From Arcuatula senhousia (Eukaryota; Mollusca; Bivalvia; Mytilida; Mytilidae), in the NCBI GenBank assembly GCA_963971305.1, contig OZ020316.1:14464745-14528744 (forward strand): a stretch of 64,000 nucleotides of DNA. The letters are read 5' to 3'. The stretch's first letter is position 1. Each line of letters begins with the position of its first letter. The notes below the pieces were generated by a model that searched no databases, was not told the DNA's origin, and saw only the letters and a list, made by a program, of their open reading frames with translations. Position numbers and translations under genes: made by a program. Below, in pieces: positions 23,946-35,374 of this stretch.

Positions 23946-25263
23946 ATAGTAGAGTGACGGAATGTCAATTTTGAAAAATTTAAATGACCCATCTGTCACA
24001 TGGATTTTGAAAAGCTGTTTGAAAAGCAATATCATTCTTCCTTCAGGAAATGAATGTCGTCGCCACAATATCTGGTGCCATCATGTCAAAAATCAAGGTC
24101 AAAGGTCATGAGTGGAAAACGCCCCATGACGTACAGAATAGTTAAAACGCGTTAAAATCTTAAAATAGGGAAAACAAAATGAAAGCAACACCAGAAACGC
24201 TTAATATAAAGAACTATAAAGCTATTACAAGAAAAAAAATGTTTCAAATGACACACACAGACCCGGTCTGCTAAAATTGTATGTAAAAAAGATTGTTTTT
24301 TAATACAAAAATAGTTTTTTATTTATATTTTATTGACATTTTGGTTTTGTTTTTGTTCACATGATTAGCTGTGTTACCCAGCTTCACTATGGCAAATGCT
24401 TTTACGGTTCTTTATTCACGTATTTTGAGATCTGATCGAGTTTCCGTCACTGGTCAAGTTGCATAAAAATAAAAATCGAATAAACATTGGGATATTTTTT
24501 TAATATTCCATTCAGGATGTCAAAACAAAATAGGATAGCATAAAATTAGGGTTTATTTCACTATTCACGTGTTATACAAATGGTTTACACTCCTCCCCAT
24601 TTAAGAAATTTTGAACATACAGCCCACATCAATCTATGCTATTTTCTTCGTACACGTATATATATCTGACTACATTAGTGTGTCAAGTACGGCAATTATT
24701 CCTGGTATGGTTTGAAATAACAACACTTTAGATAATCTGATTCTTCAGGCACCTCAACTGCATCAGTTGTAACAACAGTTTGGTGATAGCGACAGTTTAT
24801 TCCCCATTTTGACAAAGACACAAGCATGTGCACGAAAGATCCTGTTCTTTACAGACACATTTTAATTTAGTAACACAGCATTTTTACAACTGCATAAACA
24901 AATCAAATCTCTTAAAAAGTCTGCAGTAACAAATTAAATCAAAAATAACATGTTCAAAGTTTTATATTAGAAACTCTATTATAGACTATATAAAACTGCA
25001 AAAAATCCTTTCTTTTTTCAATAGCGTCATCAATGGTAATCGTTTGCTATGGCAGTCAGATTTGCAAAACGATCCGGATTCGTTTTCATTGCGTTATACA
25101 AGGCCTTTTTGAAACAAAAAGTCGTGATGTCGAATAACAACCACTAAGAGCATGTGCAAAAGGCAAAATCTGGACAACAGTTGATAGAAGATACACCAGA
25201 GTGAATGAGATAATAAACCTTCTGATATCAATAGAATTTTAAAGAACTCTGTTTGCAACCAGT

Positions 25264-25700
25264 CAGTTAGTATTCTACTAGTATTGCTTTACTTCCAAGC
25301 ACCATGATTTCGGCTATATCAGAGAGATGAACGTAAAATGAACATGAAATGATGATGGATTGGAAGAATTGGGGACACAAAGCCAATAGGGTTAGAAAGT
25401 TGACTGCCATTGTAATTTCTAAAATGGATGAAAGCTAGGTTTTGATCGGACAATTAAGCTTCGTGCATAGGGATCCCACGGGTCCTACTCTTATCGAGAC
25501 CTACATCAGAGTTCTTTAACGTGCGAGAAACTGAACATTTTATCCATTCTTCATGACAGCACTCCCATCATTCAATCACCTGGGACACACATCCCAGTCG
25601 CTTTGTGGTCAAGCCTGACTCGATGTAAGTTTTCTGAGCGCTCTTTAATGTCCCTCTTTACCGACAAGCTTGGCACTGGTGGCCTATTCCCCACCCACCC
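25264..25700 (-). mobile_element. Retroposon B copy 4, old
   Basis: Diverged minus-strand family B: TATTGCTTTACTTCCAAGCA at the left (tail side), GGGTCCTACTCTTATCGAGA in the middle and CGACAAGCTTGGCACTG at the right. It is older than most copies here and lies inside the TIR element. Confidence 0.82.
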
Positions 25701-26614
25701 TTCACACGTGTTTTCCATCTGAATGAAGGAAATGCACACCTAAACAAACTTATTCGTGTTGTCAGATTTAAAAAAAAGCCTTCCTTTTTCACCTCTACTG
25801 AAATACATTTCGTCGACTTGTACAATATGAAAGCTGCCTTTTCGTGATTACAAGACTAAAGAGGACATATAATCGCATACTGTAAACGTGGAAATTTTCG
25901 CGTTTTCGTTGTTGTTGGAAATGTTACCTTTCGCGTGTGGGGATAAAATTGCGTTCCATCTGATTATTTATATTTTATACGCATGAAAAGAAAGCATTCG
26001 CGAGGGGGATATTTTTGCGGATAGTTTGAGTTTGCGAATTTAGGGAAAAAAATCCCCAGGCAAAAATTTTCTCGTTAACGATATTCTTCTGCAATTTTCC
26101 AAACTCTTCACTTAATCCGGATTTTGGAAGTAACCAGCTTAAAACAAAGCATTTGGAAACTATGGTTATGTTTTTTTCAGTATTATGAAATTTTATTGGC
26201 CGCCTAACTTAGATTTTTTTTCAATAAGGGAGCAACCATTTGATTTTGTATGGGGGAGCTGTGGATATTTTCTTCGTCCTGCCTTTTTATTTTCGGAAAA
26301 AGTCGAGCCTGGATTTTTTTTAAAGCAACTATAAATCTTTTAGCCAAAAAAAAAACCCATCCTGCCATTTTTTTTTACTCAAAGCACTGTCCTGCCTTTT
26401 ATTTTTGGATTTTTGTCATCCTGCCTTTTTATTTCAAATTTCACCATAGCCCCCCCCCCTACCTATAATTATCAAATGGTCGCTCCCTAAAAAACTACCT
26501 TCAGGCAACGGAATCGTCAGAAAATGGTTTTAATTTTCTTTTACTTGGTTTCTTTAAAAGCTTGATCTTCTCTTTGAACCAAAAGACGCAACTTCAACAC
26601 TGCTACATTCCTTA

Positions 26615-27270
26615 TTAGCTCACCTTGCCGAAGGCAATGTGAGCTTTTGCAATCACTTGGCGTCCGTCGTCCGTCGTCCGTCGTCTGTCGTCCGTCGTTC
26701 AACTTTTCAAAAATCTTCTTCTCTGAAACCGCTTGGCCAAATGTAATGAAACTTGGTAGGGTTGTTCTGTAGTATGTCCTCTACAAAATTATCGTTCGAA
26801 ATTTTGATTCGACAAAAAACATGGCCGCCATGGCTAAAAATAGAACATAATGTAAATTGCAGTTTTTTGCAAATAACTCAAAAATGGTAATAGATATTAA
26901 AATTCTATTTGGATAATAATGATCAGCACATAAAGATCTACCTGCCCTGAAGTTTTGAAGAAGATCTTACAATGGTTGTAGGAGTTATTGCCCTTTTTCT
27001 TGTTTTTTTTTCAAATTTTGCTCTTTTAAGGCTTATATCTTGAAAACAATACAAGATATTTGAAAAATTTAAATTGCATATGGTTAAACACATAAAGATC
27101 TATAAATTATGTAATGGGGTCAAAGTTGTAAGACCTTTCTTGATAGGAGTTGTTTCCCTTAGAACATTAAAATTGATAATTCCATAGAGTAGCAGTCCTT
27201 TAATGAAATATCCAGCATATAAGTATCATTGAATACAAGGTGAGCGATTCAGGCTCCTGGGAGCCTCTAG
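26615..27270 (+). mobile_element. Element D6, short
   Basis: Has the 5' palindrome TTAGCTCACCTTGCCGAAGG with CAATGTGAGCTT, the GTCCGTC microsatellite, one unit containing ACATGGCCGCCATGGC, and the 3' hairpin GGCTCCTGGGAGCC ending CTAG rather than CTTG. Confidence 0.88.
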
Positions 27271-28013
27271 TTCATATTTTTTATAATCAAAGTCAAACAC
27301 ACCAACTATTCAAACGCACCCACAGGTTTTTGTTTGTAAACTTCAAAAACAAACTACATTTTGTCAAAACTCCTTGGTTTTCCGACTGTAATTATTAAAT
27401 AAATTAACAAAAAACAACTATAAACTTCGAAAACCTAATTTACAAAGGAAATAAGGTTAATATTTTAACAAAGAATGTAAACACAAATGACCTTGGAGTT
27501 AAAATTAAATCGATTTCGTTAAAGTGCTGTATATATTCCGAATAAAATACGTCATCTGCTCGAAAAAAAATCTTGAACTATTCATTATAACTTTAAGTTA
27601 AAAGCATTTTTCTAAAATCTAAATCGGCTATTATTTCATTTTTACTTAATACTTCATAGCTATATAATTTTTTGAATGAAAAAGTGCAAGTTCGCTGTGG
27701 GAGAAGAGAAAAACTTCAAGTTTTTAGGCATTTTTTGGCTCTTATTCGGATACAAATTACATCTACAAAAAACTAAAATTGATTTTGTTTACTGCGCCTA
27801 AAATCTTAATTAATCCTTATATTTTTGTTTTCTGATAATGAACTCTGTAGGTAATAAGCGGAAATATTTTATTTTTAGGTTAAATGGGATGTAGGTACGT
27901 ATGTGCCAAGGGGGTACCTTCAAAAAACATTTTTGACAATCAAATTCCATGTGACAGGTGGGTCATTTAAACTCGAAAACTAAACGACTGTTTCTCGTTT
28001 CATCACTCTACTA

Positions 28014-28339
28014 TAAGGAATTCTACAACAGATTTCTAGGAATAAATAGGGCTTTCAATTTCTCAAGGAATTGATATTAAATAAATCTTATTGTTTCTTC
28101 ATTAGATTTTGCAAGTACTATATATAATAGCTAGCATCGCAGATGCGAGCTCTACTCAATGTGCATGCTATGAGATGTGCCAGAAATGTACTTACAAGAA
28201 AGCCGAATATGGTTCTTAAAGGGAGTAGGGGCAATAAGGCCTATATTTGGCCTAATTTATTATCAAAGTTTTGAATACTGTTATTAGATGCACATAAAGT
28301 ATAAAATTATTATCCAAAAATTAAAAAACAAAATACTTT
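28014..28339 (+). repeat. Segmental duplication, copy 1, second part
   Basis: Matches 31083-31408 (CTACAACAGATTTCTAGGAAT, GCATCGCAGATGCGAGCTCT, AGGCCTATATTTGGCC). It is separated from the first part by the inserted 4.1-kb TIR element. Confidence 0.88.
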
Positions 28340-30365
28340 TTAGCTCACCTGACGTGAGCTATTGCCATCACTGCGTCCGTCGTCCGTTAACTTTTTAGCT
28401 CACCTGGACCGAAGGTCCATGTGAGCTATTACCATCACTTGGCGTCCGTCGTCGTCGTCTGTCGTCTGTCGTCGTCTGTCGTCGTCGTCGTCTGTTAACA
28501 ATTTTTCAAAAATCTTCTCCTCTGAAACTACCAAACAGAATTTAATGAAACTTGGTATGAATGATCCTTAGGGTGTCCTGCACCAAACTTGTGTTTTGAT
28601 TTTTGATCCGATAAAAAACATGGCCGCCGTTACTAAAAATAGACTAGGGGGGTCAGACTACTGTTTTTGGCTTATAAATCAAAAAGTATAAGAGATAGAG
28701 GAAATCTGAGGCCACGCTACTGATTCAGCATCAAAAGCTCTACAAAAGTCTCCATTTGGTCAAAGTTGTCAGATGACCCCTTATAGGGGTTACGGCCCTT
28801 TAAAGGTGAAAAATAGCATTTTTTCATGTTTTTGGCCTACAGAATGAAAACTATTGCAGATAGAGATTAGCTGTTGCTTGCTTAAATGTTCAGCTCATTA
28901 TCTCTACAAAAGTCTCCATAGGGTCGAAGTTGTCAGATGACCCCTTATAGGGGTTACGGCCCCTTAAAGGTGAAAAATAGCCATTTTTCATGTTTTTGGC
29001 CTACAGAATGAAAACTATTGCAGATAGAGATAAGTTGTTGCTTGCTTAAATGTTCAGCTCATTTAGCTTTACAAAATTCTCCATAGGGTCGAAGTTGTCA
29101 GATGACCCCTTATAGGGGTTACGGCCCCTGAAAAATAGCGATTTTTCATGTTTTTGTCCTACAGAATGAAAACTATTGCAGATAGAGATTAGCTGTTGCT
29201 TGCTTAAATGTTCAGCCCATTTAGCTCTACAAAATTCTTCATAGGGTCGAAGTTGTCAGATGACCCCTTATAGGGGTTACGGCCCCTGAAAAATAGCCAT
29301 TTTTCATGTTTTTGGCCTACAAAATGAAAACTATTGCAGATAGAGATTAGCTGTTGCTTGCTTAAATGTTCAGCTCATTTAGCTCTACAAAATTCTCCAC
29401 AGGGTCGAAGTTGTCAGATGACCCCTTATAGGGGTTACGGCCCCTGAAAAATAGCCATTTTTCATGTTTTTGGCCTACAGAATGAAAACTATTGCAGATA
29501 GAGATTAGCTGTTGCTTGCTTAAATGTTCAGCCCATTTAGCTCTACAAAATTCTTCATAGGGTCGAAGTTGTCAGATGACCCCTTATAGGGGTTACGGCC
29601 CCTGAAAAATAGCAATTTTTCATGTTTTTGTCCTACAGAATGAAAACTATTGCAGATAGAGATTAGCTGTTGCTTGCTTAAATGTTCAGCCCATTTAGCT
29701 CTACAAAATTCTTCATAGGGTCGAAGTTGTCAGATGACCCCTTATAGGGGTTACGGCCCCTGAAAAATAGCCATTTTTCATGTTTTTGGCCTACAAAATG
29801 AAAACTATTGCAGATAGAGATTAGCTGTTGCTTGCTTAAATGTTCAGCTCATTTAGCTCTACAAAATTCTCCACAGGGTCGAAGTTGTCAGATGACCCCT
29901 TATAGGGGTTACGGCCCCTGAAAAAAGTGATTTTTCATGTTTTTGGCCTACAGAATGAAAACTATTGCAGATAGAGATTAGCTGTTGCTTGCTTAAATGT
30001 TCAGCCCATTTAGCTCTACAAAATTCTTCATAGGGTCGAAGTTGTCAGATGACCCCTTATAGGGGTTACGGCCCCTGAAAAATAGCCATTTTTCATGTTT
30101 TTGGCCTACAGAATAAAAACTATTGCAGATAGAGATTAGCTGTTGCTTGCTTAAATGTTCAGCTCATTTAGCTCTACAAAAGTATAGGGTCAACATCAAG
30201 ACCAGGTGAGCGATTCAGGCTCCTGGGAGCCTCTTGTTCTTACATCAACTCCTCTGACGCCATATATATATATATAGAGGTCCAATTGCAACCAAACTTG
30301 GTACAGTTGTTTATTTACATGGATGCTTCAAAACTATAGTTTGGATCTTTGGTTCATAAAAAAAA
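28340..30365 (+). mobile_element. Element D7 (5' part), split by D8
   Basis: The first 55 bp (TTAGCTCACCTGACGTGAGC, GTCCGTCGTCCGTTAAC) and bases 30237-30365 (CTTACATCAACTCCTCTGAC, AGGTCCAATTGCAACCAAAC) are contiguous in the sister element D9. D8 lies between. D7 ends where the right copy of the duplication begins, so it is only a 5' fragment. Confidence 0.88.
28395..30236 (+). mobile_element. Element D8 nested in D7, ten-unit 148-bp satellite
   Basis: Complete element: TTAGCTCACCTGGACCGAAG palindrome, long GTCGTCGTCTGTC microsatellite, ACATGGCCGCCGTTACTAAA motif, then about ten 148-bp units that are very alike, the 3' ACCAGGTGAGCG and the hairpin GGCTCCTGGGAGCC with CTCTTG. Comparison with D9 shows that excision restores the T-rich target without extra bases. 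Confidence 0.93.
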
Positions 30366-31408
30366 GTCAATGTATCTGCTGGGTACAGTAGAAGTCAATG
30401 TATCTGTTGGGTACAGTAGATGTCCGTTGGTCTGTTGGGTACAGTACATGTCTGTTGATCTGTTGGGTACAGTAGATGTCCGTTGGTTTGTTGATCTGTT
30501 GGGTACAGTAATGCCCTTCAGTACATCGATGGTATTTTAGGGCAATAGAGTTCATTGATACCCAGCAAATAAGTTTAAACTTTGTTAAGATGCGTCATAT
30601 TTTGCTTTTTTGTACAGGTAATTGAACAGAGACGAGAAAGATGTTGTCTGCTGCAGAAGAGGAAAAGATCAAAATGTATTAAAAAACACTTTGAAGCACG
30701 GGTAATTCCAGGAAAGACTCATCCGAGAAGCAGCTAAAAAGTAAAGCAAAGAATGGGTGCATTCATCTAAGGAAATGGGAAACCATTAAAAAGAAAGCCA
30801 TTAGAATGATAAAAACAATTGAATGTTGAATGTAAAGAAATTTTTGTATTCACTGATGTTAAGCTGACGGTGACAACTACAAAAATGCATGTACCCGCAT
30901 AGCCCCCAAACAATTGTATCATGTTTTCATTTGTGGTCCAACTTCTGAAGATGAGATGTGTTGTGCAATAGGAGATGAGGTGTCTTGAAATTGTACAAGA
31001 GTACTGCAGGTTTGTGTCTAAAAATAGAGAATTAACATACATGTATATCTAGTTTTTTAAAATAAAATTTATAATCGGGCATATAAGGAATTCTACAACA
31101 GATTTCTAGGAATAAATAGGGCTTTCAATTTCTCAAAAAATTGATATTAAATAAATTGTATTGGTTCTTCATTAGATTTTGCAAGTACTATATATAATAG
31201 CTAGCATCGCAGATGCGAGCTCTACTCAATGTGCATGCTATGAGATGTGCCAGAAATGTACTTACAAGAAAGCCGAATATGGTTCGTAAAGGGAGTATGG
31301 GCAATAAGGCCTATATTTGGCCTAATTTTTTATCAAAGTTTTGAATACTGTTATTAGATGCACATAAAGTATAAAATTATCATCCAAAAATTTAAAAAAA
31401 AATACTTT
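30366..31408 (+). repeat. Segmental duplication, copy 2 (minisatellite plus flank, empty site)
   Basis: This starts with five minisatellite units (30366-30515) and runs through the counterparts of 23406-23945 and 28014-28339 without the TIR element. It has one 25-bp difference near 30630-30660 and another near 30955. The junction GGGCATATAAGGAATTC at 31075-31091 is the preinsertion site of the 4.1-kb transposon. Confidence 0.88.
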
Positions 31409-32435
31409 TTAGCTCACCTGACGTGAGCTTTGCTCATCACTTTGCGTCCGTCGTCCGTTAACTGTTTCTTACGTCAACTCCTCTGACACCAGATATATAT
31501 ATATATATATAGGTCCAATTGCAACCAAACTTGGTACAATTTTTATTTACATGGATCCTTCAAAACTATAGTTTGGATTTTTGGTTCATAAAAAATGGCC
31601 GCTGTAGCTAAAAAAAGAACATAAGGGTAAATTGCAATTTATTGCAAATAATTCAAAAACGGTGACAGATATCAAAATTCTGGCATAAGATTAAATTGAT
31701 CAACACCTCATGATCTACCTGTCATGAAAATTTCAAGAAGATCTAAACCGATGTAGGAGGTATTGCCCTTTTTCTGGATTTTTTTCCAAAAAAAAAATCA
31801 CTTGTCCCTATATCTTGAAAACTACAAAACCCATGCGGGTTCCGGGTGGCGAATAGGCCCGCAGCAGCGCTAAGCTTGTCGGTAAAAGTCCACAAAAGAG
31901 CGCTCAGAAACCTGACATCGGATCAGGCCGCTTTGCCCACAAAGCGACTGGGATGTGTGCCCCAGGTGGTTGAATGGGGCAGCCCTGACATCGAGAGATG
32001 CGGGGTCGTCAGGCGATAATGCGGAAAACGTGACCGCAAACCATAGTGGTGCACCGTGTTGGGAAAAATGTCACGTTCCTCGCACGTTAAAGAACCCTGC
32101 TGCAGGTCTCGGTAAGAGTAGGTCCCGTAGGATCCCCATACAGGAGGCTAAATTTGCCGTCCCTACCCATCACTCCTTTTTCCAGTGGCAGTCAAAACTC
32201 TCCTACCCGATTGGCCGTGTGTCCCCATTTCTCCACTTCATCATCATTTCATGTTCATTGTATCACCCCTTTTCATATTCATCGCCTGTAAATAACCTAT
32301 ATAGCGTTGCACGGGCGTAAAACACTCACTCACTGAAAACTACAAGATATTTCAAAAATCTAAATTGCATATGATTGAGCACGTCAAGATCTACATTTCA
32401 TGTAATTAGGTCAAAGCTGTAGGACCATTTGTTTA
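31409..32435 (+). mobile_element. Element D9, interrupted by a chimeric retroposon
   Basis: TTAGCTCACCTGACGTGAGC, the GTCCGTCGTCC microsatellite, a (TA)n run, AAATGGCCGCTGTAGC and one 440-type unit, interrupted at 31828-32333. It fades out at 32435, where a piece of family A begins, and no 3' hairpin follows. Confidence 0.85.
31828..32333 (+). mobile_element. Chimeric retroposon: B head and body with A tail
   Basis: From CCATGCGGGTTCCGGG through CCACTTCATCATCATTTCAT the sequence is family B. After TTGTATCACC it becomes family A (ATCGCCTGTAAATAACC, GTTGCACGGGCGTAAAAC, ACTCACTCAC). It is flanked by the 12-bp duplication TGAAAACTACAA (31816-31827 and 32334-32345), so the hybrid moved as one unit. 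Confidence 0.92.
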
Positions 32436-32539
32436 GTCTCGTGGCGAAAAGGCCCGCAGCAGAGCCTAGCTTGTCGTTAGAGGCGACTAAGGGTCTTGGG
32501 ATTCTGACGTCGGGTCAGTGCTCAGCCAACAGAGCGACT
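32436..32539 (+). mobile_element. Head fragment of retroposon A
   Basis: About 100 bp of the family A head (GGCCCGCAGCAGAGCC, GTCGTTAGAGGCGACTAAGG, CAGTGCTCAGCC) ends at 32539, directly against gypsy reverse-transcriptase sequence. It marks a rearranged left border of the gypsy element. Confidence 0.8.
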
Positions 32540-33367
32540 TCAGACTGGGCTGCCTGTCCAGTGCTCATTCAAAAACGGGATGGTTCCATTCGCTATTGCT
32601 TGGATTACCGTTCCCTAAATAATGTGACCACTAAGGAGGCCTATCCTATTGCTAATATAGATAGCTGTCTAGACACTTTGAGGGGTAGTGTGTGGATGGG
32701 TAAGGTGGATATGGTGGCTGGTTATTGGCAGTTGGAAATTGACCCGCTGGACCGGCACAAAACTGCATTTGTGACCAGATATGGCTACATTTGGTCTCTG
32801 TAACTCTCCTGTCACTTTTTGCAGTTATGCAACTTGTTTTACAGGGGCTAACTTGGAAGGAATGTTTAACGTATTTGGATGTCATCATTCTGGGGTAAGA
32901 TTTTGATGACCATGTTCAGAAATTGAAGAACATGTATTTGAAATGTTTAAGAATTATAACATGAAGTTGGAACCTTCCAAATGTAATCTTTTTCAACGCC
33001 AGGTCAAATTTCTGGACAAGATTGTTGACGAAAAGGGCATCTCCATGGATCCAAAAAATGCAGAGACTGTCCAGAATTGGCCAACTCCACAGACGCGAAG
33101 AGAGGTGGAATCGTTTCTCGGGTTCACCAATTATCACCGGGATCATGTCAAAGATTATGCCAAACAAGCGGGTCCACTCCATGGTCTGACTGGTCCAACG
33201 GTACAATTTGTTTGGCAATCTATTCACCAAACTGCATTTGAAGGCATTAAGAAAGCATTGAGTTTCCCACCTACATTGACGTACACTGATCCTTCAGTCA
33301 TTTACACTAGATGTCGATGCATCAGACAATTGTATTGGATCAGAACTTAGCCAAATTCAAAATGGAA
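32540..33367 (+). pseudogene. Gypsy element 1: reverse transcriptase remnant
   Basis: This Ty3/gypsy-type RT is readable across frameshifts. VLIQKRDGSIRYCLDYR and LNNVTTKEAYPI are RT blocks 1-2. KVDMVAGYWQLEI carries the first catalytic Asp. The catalytic YLDD box reads TYLDVIILG, with three bases missing so that one Asp is deleted. A second frame then gives MKLEPSKCNLFQRQVKFL, a connection block and SFLGFTNYHRDHVKDYA. The ending DASDN-type start of RNase H is readable near 33320 before element D10 interrupts. Gag, protease and the 5' LTR are absent. The missing Asp and frameshifts make it inactive. Confidence 0.9.
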
Positions 33368-35274
33368 CAAGAGGCTACCAGGAGCCTGAATCGCTCACCT
33401 GGTTAGTTAGTTAGTTAGTTAGTTATTGCTTTACTCCCAAGCAGCACGATTTCGGCTATATCCGGGAGATGGACATGAAAGTGGTGATACAATGAACATG
33501 AAATGATGATGAAGTGGAGGAAATGGGGACACAAGGCCAATCGGGTTGGAGAGTTTTGACTGCCACTGGAAAAAGGAGTGATGGGTAGAGACGGGAAATT
33601 TTGCCTCCTGCATGGGGATCCTACGGGTCCTACTCTTACCGAGACCTGCAGCAGGGTTCTTTCACGTGCGAGGAATGTGACATTTTTCCCAACACGGTGC
33701 ACCACTATGGTTTGCGGTCAGGTTTTCCGCATTATCGCCTGACGACCCCGCATCTCTCGATGTCAGGGCTGCCCCATTCAACCACCTGGGGCACACATCC
33801 CAATCGCTTTGTGGGCAAAGCGGCCTGACCCCGATGTCAGGTTTCTGAGCGCTCTTTAGTGGACTTTTACCGACAAGCTTAGCGCTGCTGCGGGCCTATT
33901 CGCCTCCCGGGCCCCGCACGGGACTCGCTCACCTGGTCTTGATGTCAACCCTATGAAGAACTTTGTGGAGCTGAATAAATTGATCATTTAAGCAAGCAAC
34001 AGCCTTTCTCTTTCAGCAATAGTTTTCCTTCTGTGGTCCAAAAACGTGCAAAATGTTATTTAAGGGCCGTCTGAACACTTTGACTCTATAGAGACTTTTG
34101 TTAAGATCTTAATGAACTGAACATTTAAGCAAGCAACCACTTTGCTTTATCTGCTTTAGTTTTCATTATTTAAGCCGAAAACATGTTTATTTAGGGGCTG
34201 TATCCCTGTAAGACATCTGACAACTTCAACCCCATGGAGACTTTTGTAGAGCTAGATGAGCTGAATATTTAGGCAAGCAACAGCTTTTCTCTATCTGCAA
34301 AAGTTTTCATTTTATAGGCCTAAAACATTATTTTTCGCCTTTAAGGGGCTCTAACTCCTATAAGGGGTCTTCTGACAACTTCGACCCTATGGAGACTTTT
34401 GTAGAGCTAAATAAGTTGAACATTTAAGCAGGCAACAGCTTCTCTCTATCTGCTATAGTTTTCGTTTAATAGGCCGAACACACTGTTTTTTGCCTTTAAT
34501 GGGCTGTAACCCCTATCAGGGGTCGTCTGACAACTTTGACCCTATGAAGACTTTTATAGAGGTAAATGAGCTGAACATTTGAGCAAGCAACAGCTTTTCT
34601 CTATTTGCAATAGTTTTCATTCTATAGGCCAAAAACACGAAAAATCACTATTTTTCACCTTTAAAGGGCCATAACCCCTATTAGGGGTCGTCTTACAACT
34701 TTGACCCTATGAAGACTTTTATAGAGGTATATGAGCTCAACATTTAAGCAAGCAACAGCTTTTCTCTATCTGCAATAGTTTTCATTCTATAGGCCAAAAA
34801 CACGAAATATCACTATGTTTCACCTTTAAAGGGCCATAACCCCTATTAGGGTTCTTCTGACAACATTGACTAAAGGAGATTTTTGTAAAGCTCAATGAGT
34901 GGAATATTTAGGCAAGCAACAGTTTTTTTCTAACTGCAATAGTTTTCAATCTATAGGCCAAAAACCCGAAAAATCACTATGTTTCACCTTCAAAGGGCTA
35001 TAACCCCTCTAAGGGGTCATCTGACAACATCGACCCAATCGAGACTTTTGTAGAGCTTTTGATTCTTAAGAGCCCAAGATCCTTAAGATTTGTTGACAAA
35101 TCAAAAGGCCGAACACAAATTTTAAACATCATGCCCTGATAAATACTTTGACCAAGTTTTGAAAAATTCCCTTCTGTAGTTTCAGAGAAGAAGATTTTTT
35201 AAAAAGTAACGGACAGACGACGGAAGTATGGCGATGACAATAGCCTACTTGACCATTTGGGTCAGGTGAGCTAG
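33368..35274 (-). mobile_element. Element D10 inside gypsy element 1
   Basis: Plus-strand order: CAAGAGGCTACCAGGAGCC (3' hairpin), interruption by retroposon B6, about eight diverged 148-bp units, and the 5' palindrome TTGGGTCAGGTGAGCTAG. Removing it rejoins the gypsy RNase H frame exactly (QNGKTVVVGYGSK), which again fixes the element ends and shows no added bases. Confidence 0.92.
33403..33924 (-). mobile_element. Retroposon B copy 6, full length
   Basis: (TTAG)n tail at the left and CGGGCCCCGCACGGGAC at the right, flanked by the 12-bp duplication TCGCTCACCTGG (33391-33402 and 33925-33936). It sits in the 3' end of D10, giving a third nesting level inside the gypsy element. Confidence 0.94.
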
Positions 35275-35374
35275 AAACTGTAGTGGTTGGATATGGAAGC
35301 AAGGTACTAACATCAGCGCAAAGGAAGTATTGCGCAACCAGAAAGGAGTTACTGGCGATTGTTGCCTATACCAG
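35275..35374 (+). pseudogene. Gypsy element 1: RNase H, first piece
   Basis: Reads VGYGSKVLTSAQRKYCATRK and ELLAIVAYT, the tether/RNase H segment that follows RT in gypsy elements. It is cut by a TIR element at 35375 and continues at 37491. Confidence 0.88.

Larger units (their letters stand above)
23946..28013. mobile_element. 4.1-kb non-autonomous TIR transposon with TAA target duplication
   Basis: The left end TAGTAGAGTGACGG and right end CACTCTACTA are inverted. A second inverted block (TTTAAATGACCCA, then CTGTCACATGGA) lies about 30-50 bp inside each end. The duplicated segment at 31078 has the empty site: GGGCATATAAGGAATTC there, versus CATATAA + element + TAAGGAATTC here. That gives a TAA duplication, as in PIF/Harbinger elements. 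The interior shows no transposase and carries retroposon B4 and element D6. Confidence 0.85.
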
